From: an uncultured Bacilli bacterium
Lineage (GTDB): Bacteria > Bacillota_I > Bacilli_A > RFN20 > CAG-826
NCBI GenBank assembly: GCA_905236085.1
Contig: CAJOOD010000060.1
Location: 1 to 7,343 of the forward strand
Direction: 5' to 3'
DNA: 7,343 nucleotides
Below are positions 6,884 to 7,343 of this stretch, piece after piece (the stretch's first letter is position 1; every line of letters starts with the position of its first letter). The notes beneath the pieces were generated by a model, which ran no database searches, had not been told where the DNA came from, and was given only the letters and a program-made list of their open reading frames with translations. The translations under genes and the position numbers were made by a program.

Positions 6884-7104
6884 AATTAAAACAAATAATA
6901 GAGATAATAAGTGTTATCTATTTCCTTTAAGAATAACTTTCATATTTTGTATAAATCAGCATAGATTCATAGTAATTATCTATATAGCGTTAAAATAAGT
7001 AGTAGGAAGAATTATTAATAGAAAAATATGCGATTTGCAGCCTTTTTGATTATTGTATATATTTTTATAGTGAAGAAATGCGAAATATAATAGGTAAAAT
7101 TTTT

Positions 7105-7145
7105 TTGACAATTGTTTTTACAAAATGAAAGTTTAGATATACAAA
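7105..7145 (+). promoter_or_regulatory. Candidate promoter region of tRNA-Leu(CAA)
   Basis: A perfect TTGACA lies at 7105-7110, but no good -10 box follows at 16-18 bp. A better-spaced pair is TTTACA (7117-7122), 17 bp, TACAAA (7140-7145), which would start transcription about 25 nt before the mature tRNA at 7177. The tRNA needs its own promoter if the weak terminator at 6860 works. Which boxes are used cannot be decided from sequence alone. Confidence 0.3.
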
Positions 7146-7176
7146 TTATGTTTTTTATTTTAAAATCATTAATGCC

Positions 7177-7261
7177 GCCCACGTGGTGAAACTGGTAGAC
7201 GCAATAGACTCAAAATCTATCGGAGAAATCCATGCCGGTTCGATTCCGGCCGTGGGCACCA
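7177..7261 (+). tRNA. tRNA-Leu (anticodon CAA)
   Basis: The 85-nt gene includes the encoded CCA end. Acceptor stem GCCCACG/CGTGGGC is perfect, with discriminator A at 7258. Anticodon stem ATAGA/TCTAT encloses loop CTCAAAA, giving anticodon CAA (7211-7213), which reads UUG. The variable arm GGA-GAAA-TCC is long, as in leucine tRNAs, and the T arm GCCGG/CCGGC carries TTCGATT. It is followed 10 bp later by a strong terminator, so it appears to be the last gene of its transcript. Confidence 0.97.
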
Positions 7262-7271
7262 TTTAAAAGAT

Positions 7272-7303
7272 AACGAGATGATACCTAAAATTATCTCGTT
7301 TTT
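7272..7303 (+). terminator. Intrinsic terminator of tRNA-Leu(CAA)
   Basis: AACGAGATGAT (7272-7282) pairs with ATTATCTCGTT (7290-7300) as an 11-bp stem with one G-T wobble and a seven-base loop. The stem ends in a run of five T (7299-7303). It starts 10 bp past the tRNA CCA end. Confidence 0.85.
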
Positions 7304-7343
7304 ATTATATTTAAGGCCTTTTTCAACGTTTTTGACATCTTTG

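Larger units (their letters stand above)
6838..7176. other. Gene-free AT-rich stretch between the broken hydrolase and tRNA-Leu(CAA)
   Basis: No supported gene lies here on either strand. It holds a weak hairpin followed by T5 just after the hydrolase stop (6860-6883), a small 6-bp hairpin AGATAA/TTATCT (6902-6907 with 6914-6919) without a T tract, and promoter-like boxes near its right end (7105-7145). A minus-strand open frame near 6675-6875 is only the reverse of the hydrolase end. The rest shows no recognisable structure. Confidence 0.7.

Noticed and set aside
6041..6962. Direct repeat TAAATCAGCAT (6041-6051 and 6952-6962) flanking the broken hydrolase as attachment or target-site duplication
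   Set aside because: An 11-base match is expected by chance in a window of this size and composition, and no transposase or integrase lies between the copies.
7028..7090. A 20-residue hydrophobic peptide frame with a basic tail
   Set aside because: The nearest AGGAAG (7004-7009) is 18 nt from the ATG, too far, and a frame this short is expected by chance in AT-rich DNA.

Overview
The window reads as low-GC, AT-rich chromosomal DNA from a Firmicutes-type bacterium, most likely a Bacilli/Erysipelotrichia/Mollicutes-related lineage. The grounds are A/T-rich codon choice, AGG-type ribosome binding sites, CCA-encoding tRNA genes, a PfoR-type PTS membrane protein and a YpmS-like anchored protein. 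Every intact gene ends in TAA and tryptophan is read from TGG with no in-frame TGA, so the standard bacterial code applies. No mobile element, rRNA or CRISPR array is visible.

Layout. Positions 1-287 hold the C-terminal part of a HAD-like hydrolase that stops before its last conserved motif. After a 157-bp regulatory gap comes a PfoR-family PTS EIIC-like membrane protein (445-1602, +). It converges on a 538-residue membrane-anchored protein of unknown function (1642-3258, -), and a 15-bp hairpin between them probably terminates both. The anchored-protein gene is divergent, across about 106 bp, from a tight two-gene unit: an HGSNAT/DUF1624-type transmembrane acyltransferase (3365-4240, +) and an adenylate-forming acyl-CoA ligase (4245-5912, +). 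The ribosome binding site of the ligase overlaps the stop codon of the acyltransferase. A tRNA-Leu(CAG) starts 6 bp after the ligase stop. Then follows a carbon-nitrogen hydrolase gene broken by two one-base deletions in homopolymer runs (6105-6837), an AT-rich gene-free stretch, a tRNA-Leu(CAA) (7177-7261) and a clear intrinsic terminator.

How the parts may work together. The clearest functional unit is the acyltransferase/ligase pair. By family knowledge the ligase would make an acyl-CoA in the cytoplasm, and the membrane protein would pass the acyl group to an acceptor at or across the membrane, plausibly an envelope sugar or lipid. This is inferred from family and gene order. The other observations most worth following are the twice-frameshifted nitrilase gene between two leucine tRNAs, a 10-base translation-initiation string (AGGTTAATTT) shared by three genes, and a consensus -10 box that would make the acyltransferase mRNA nearly leaderless.
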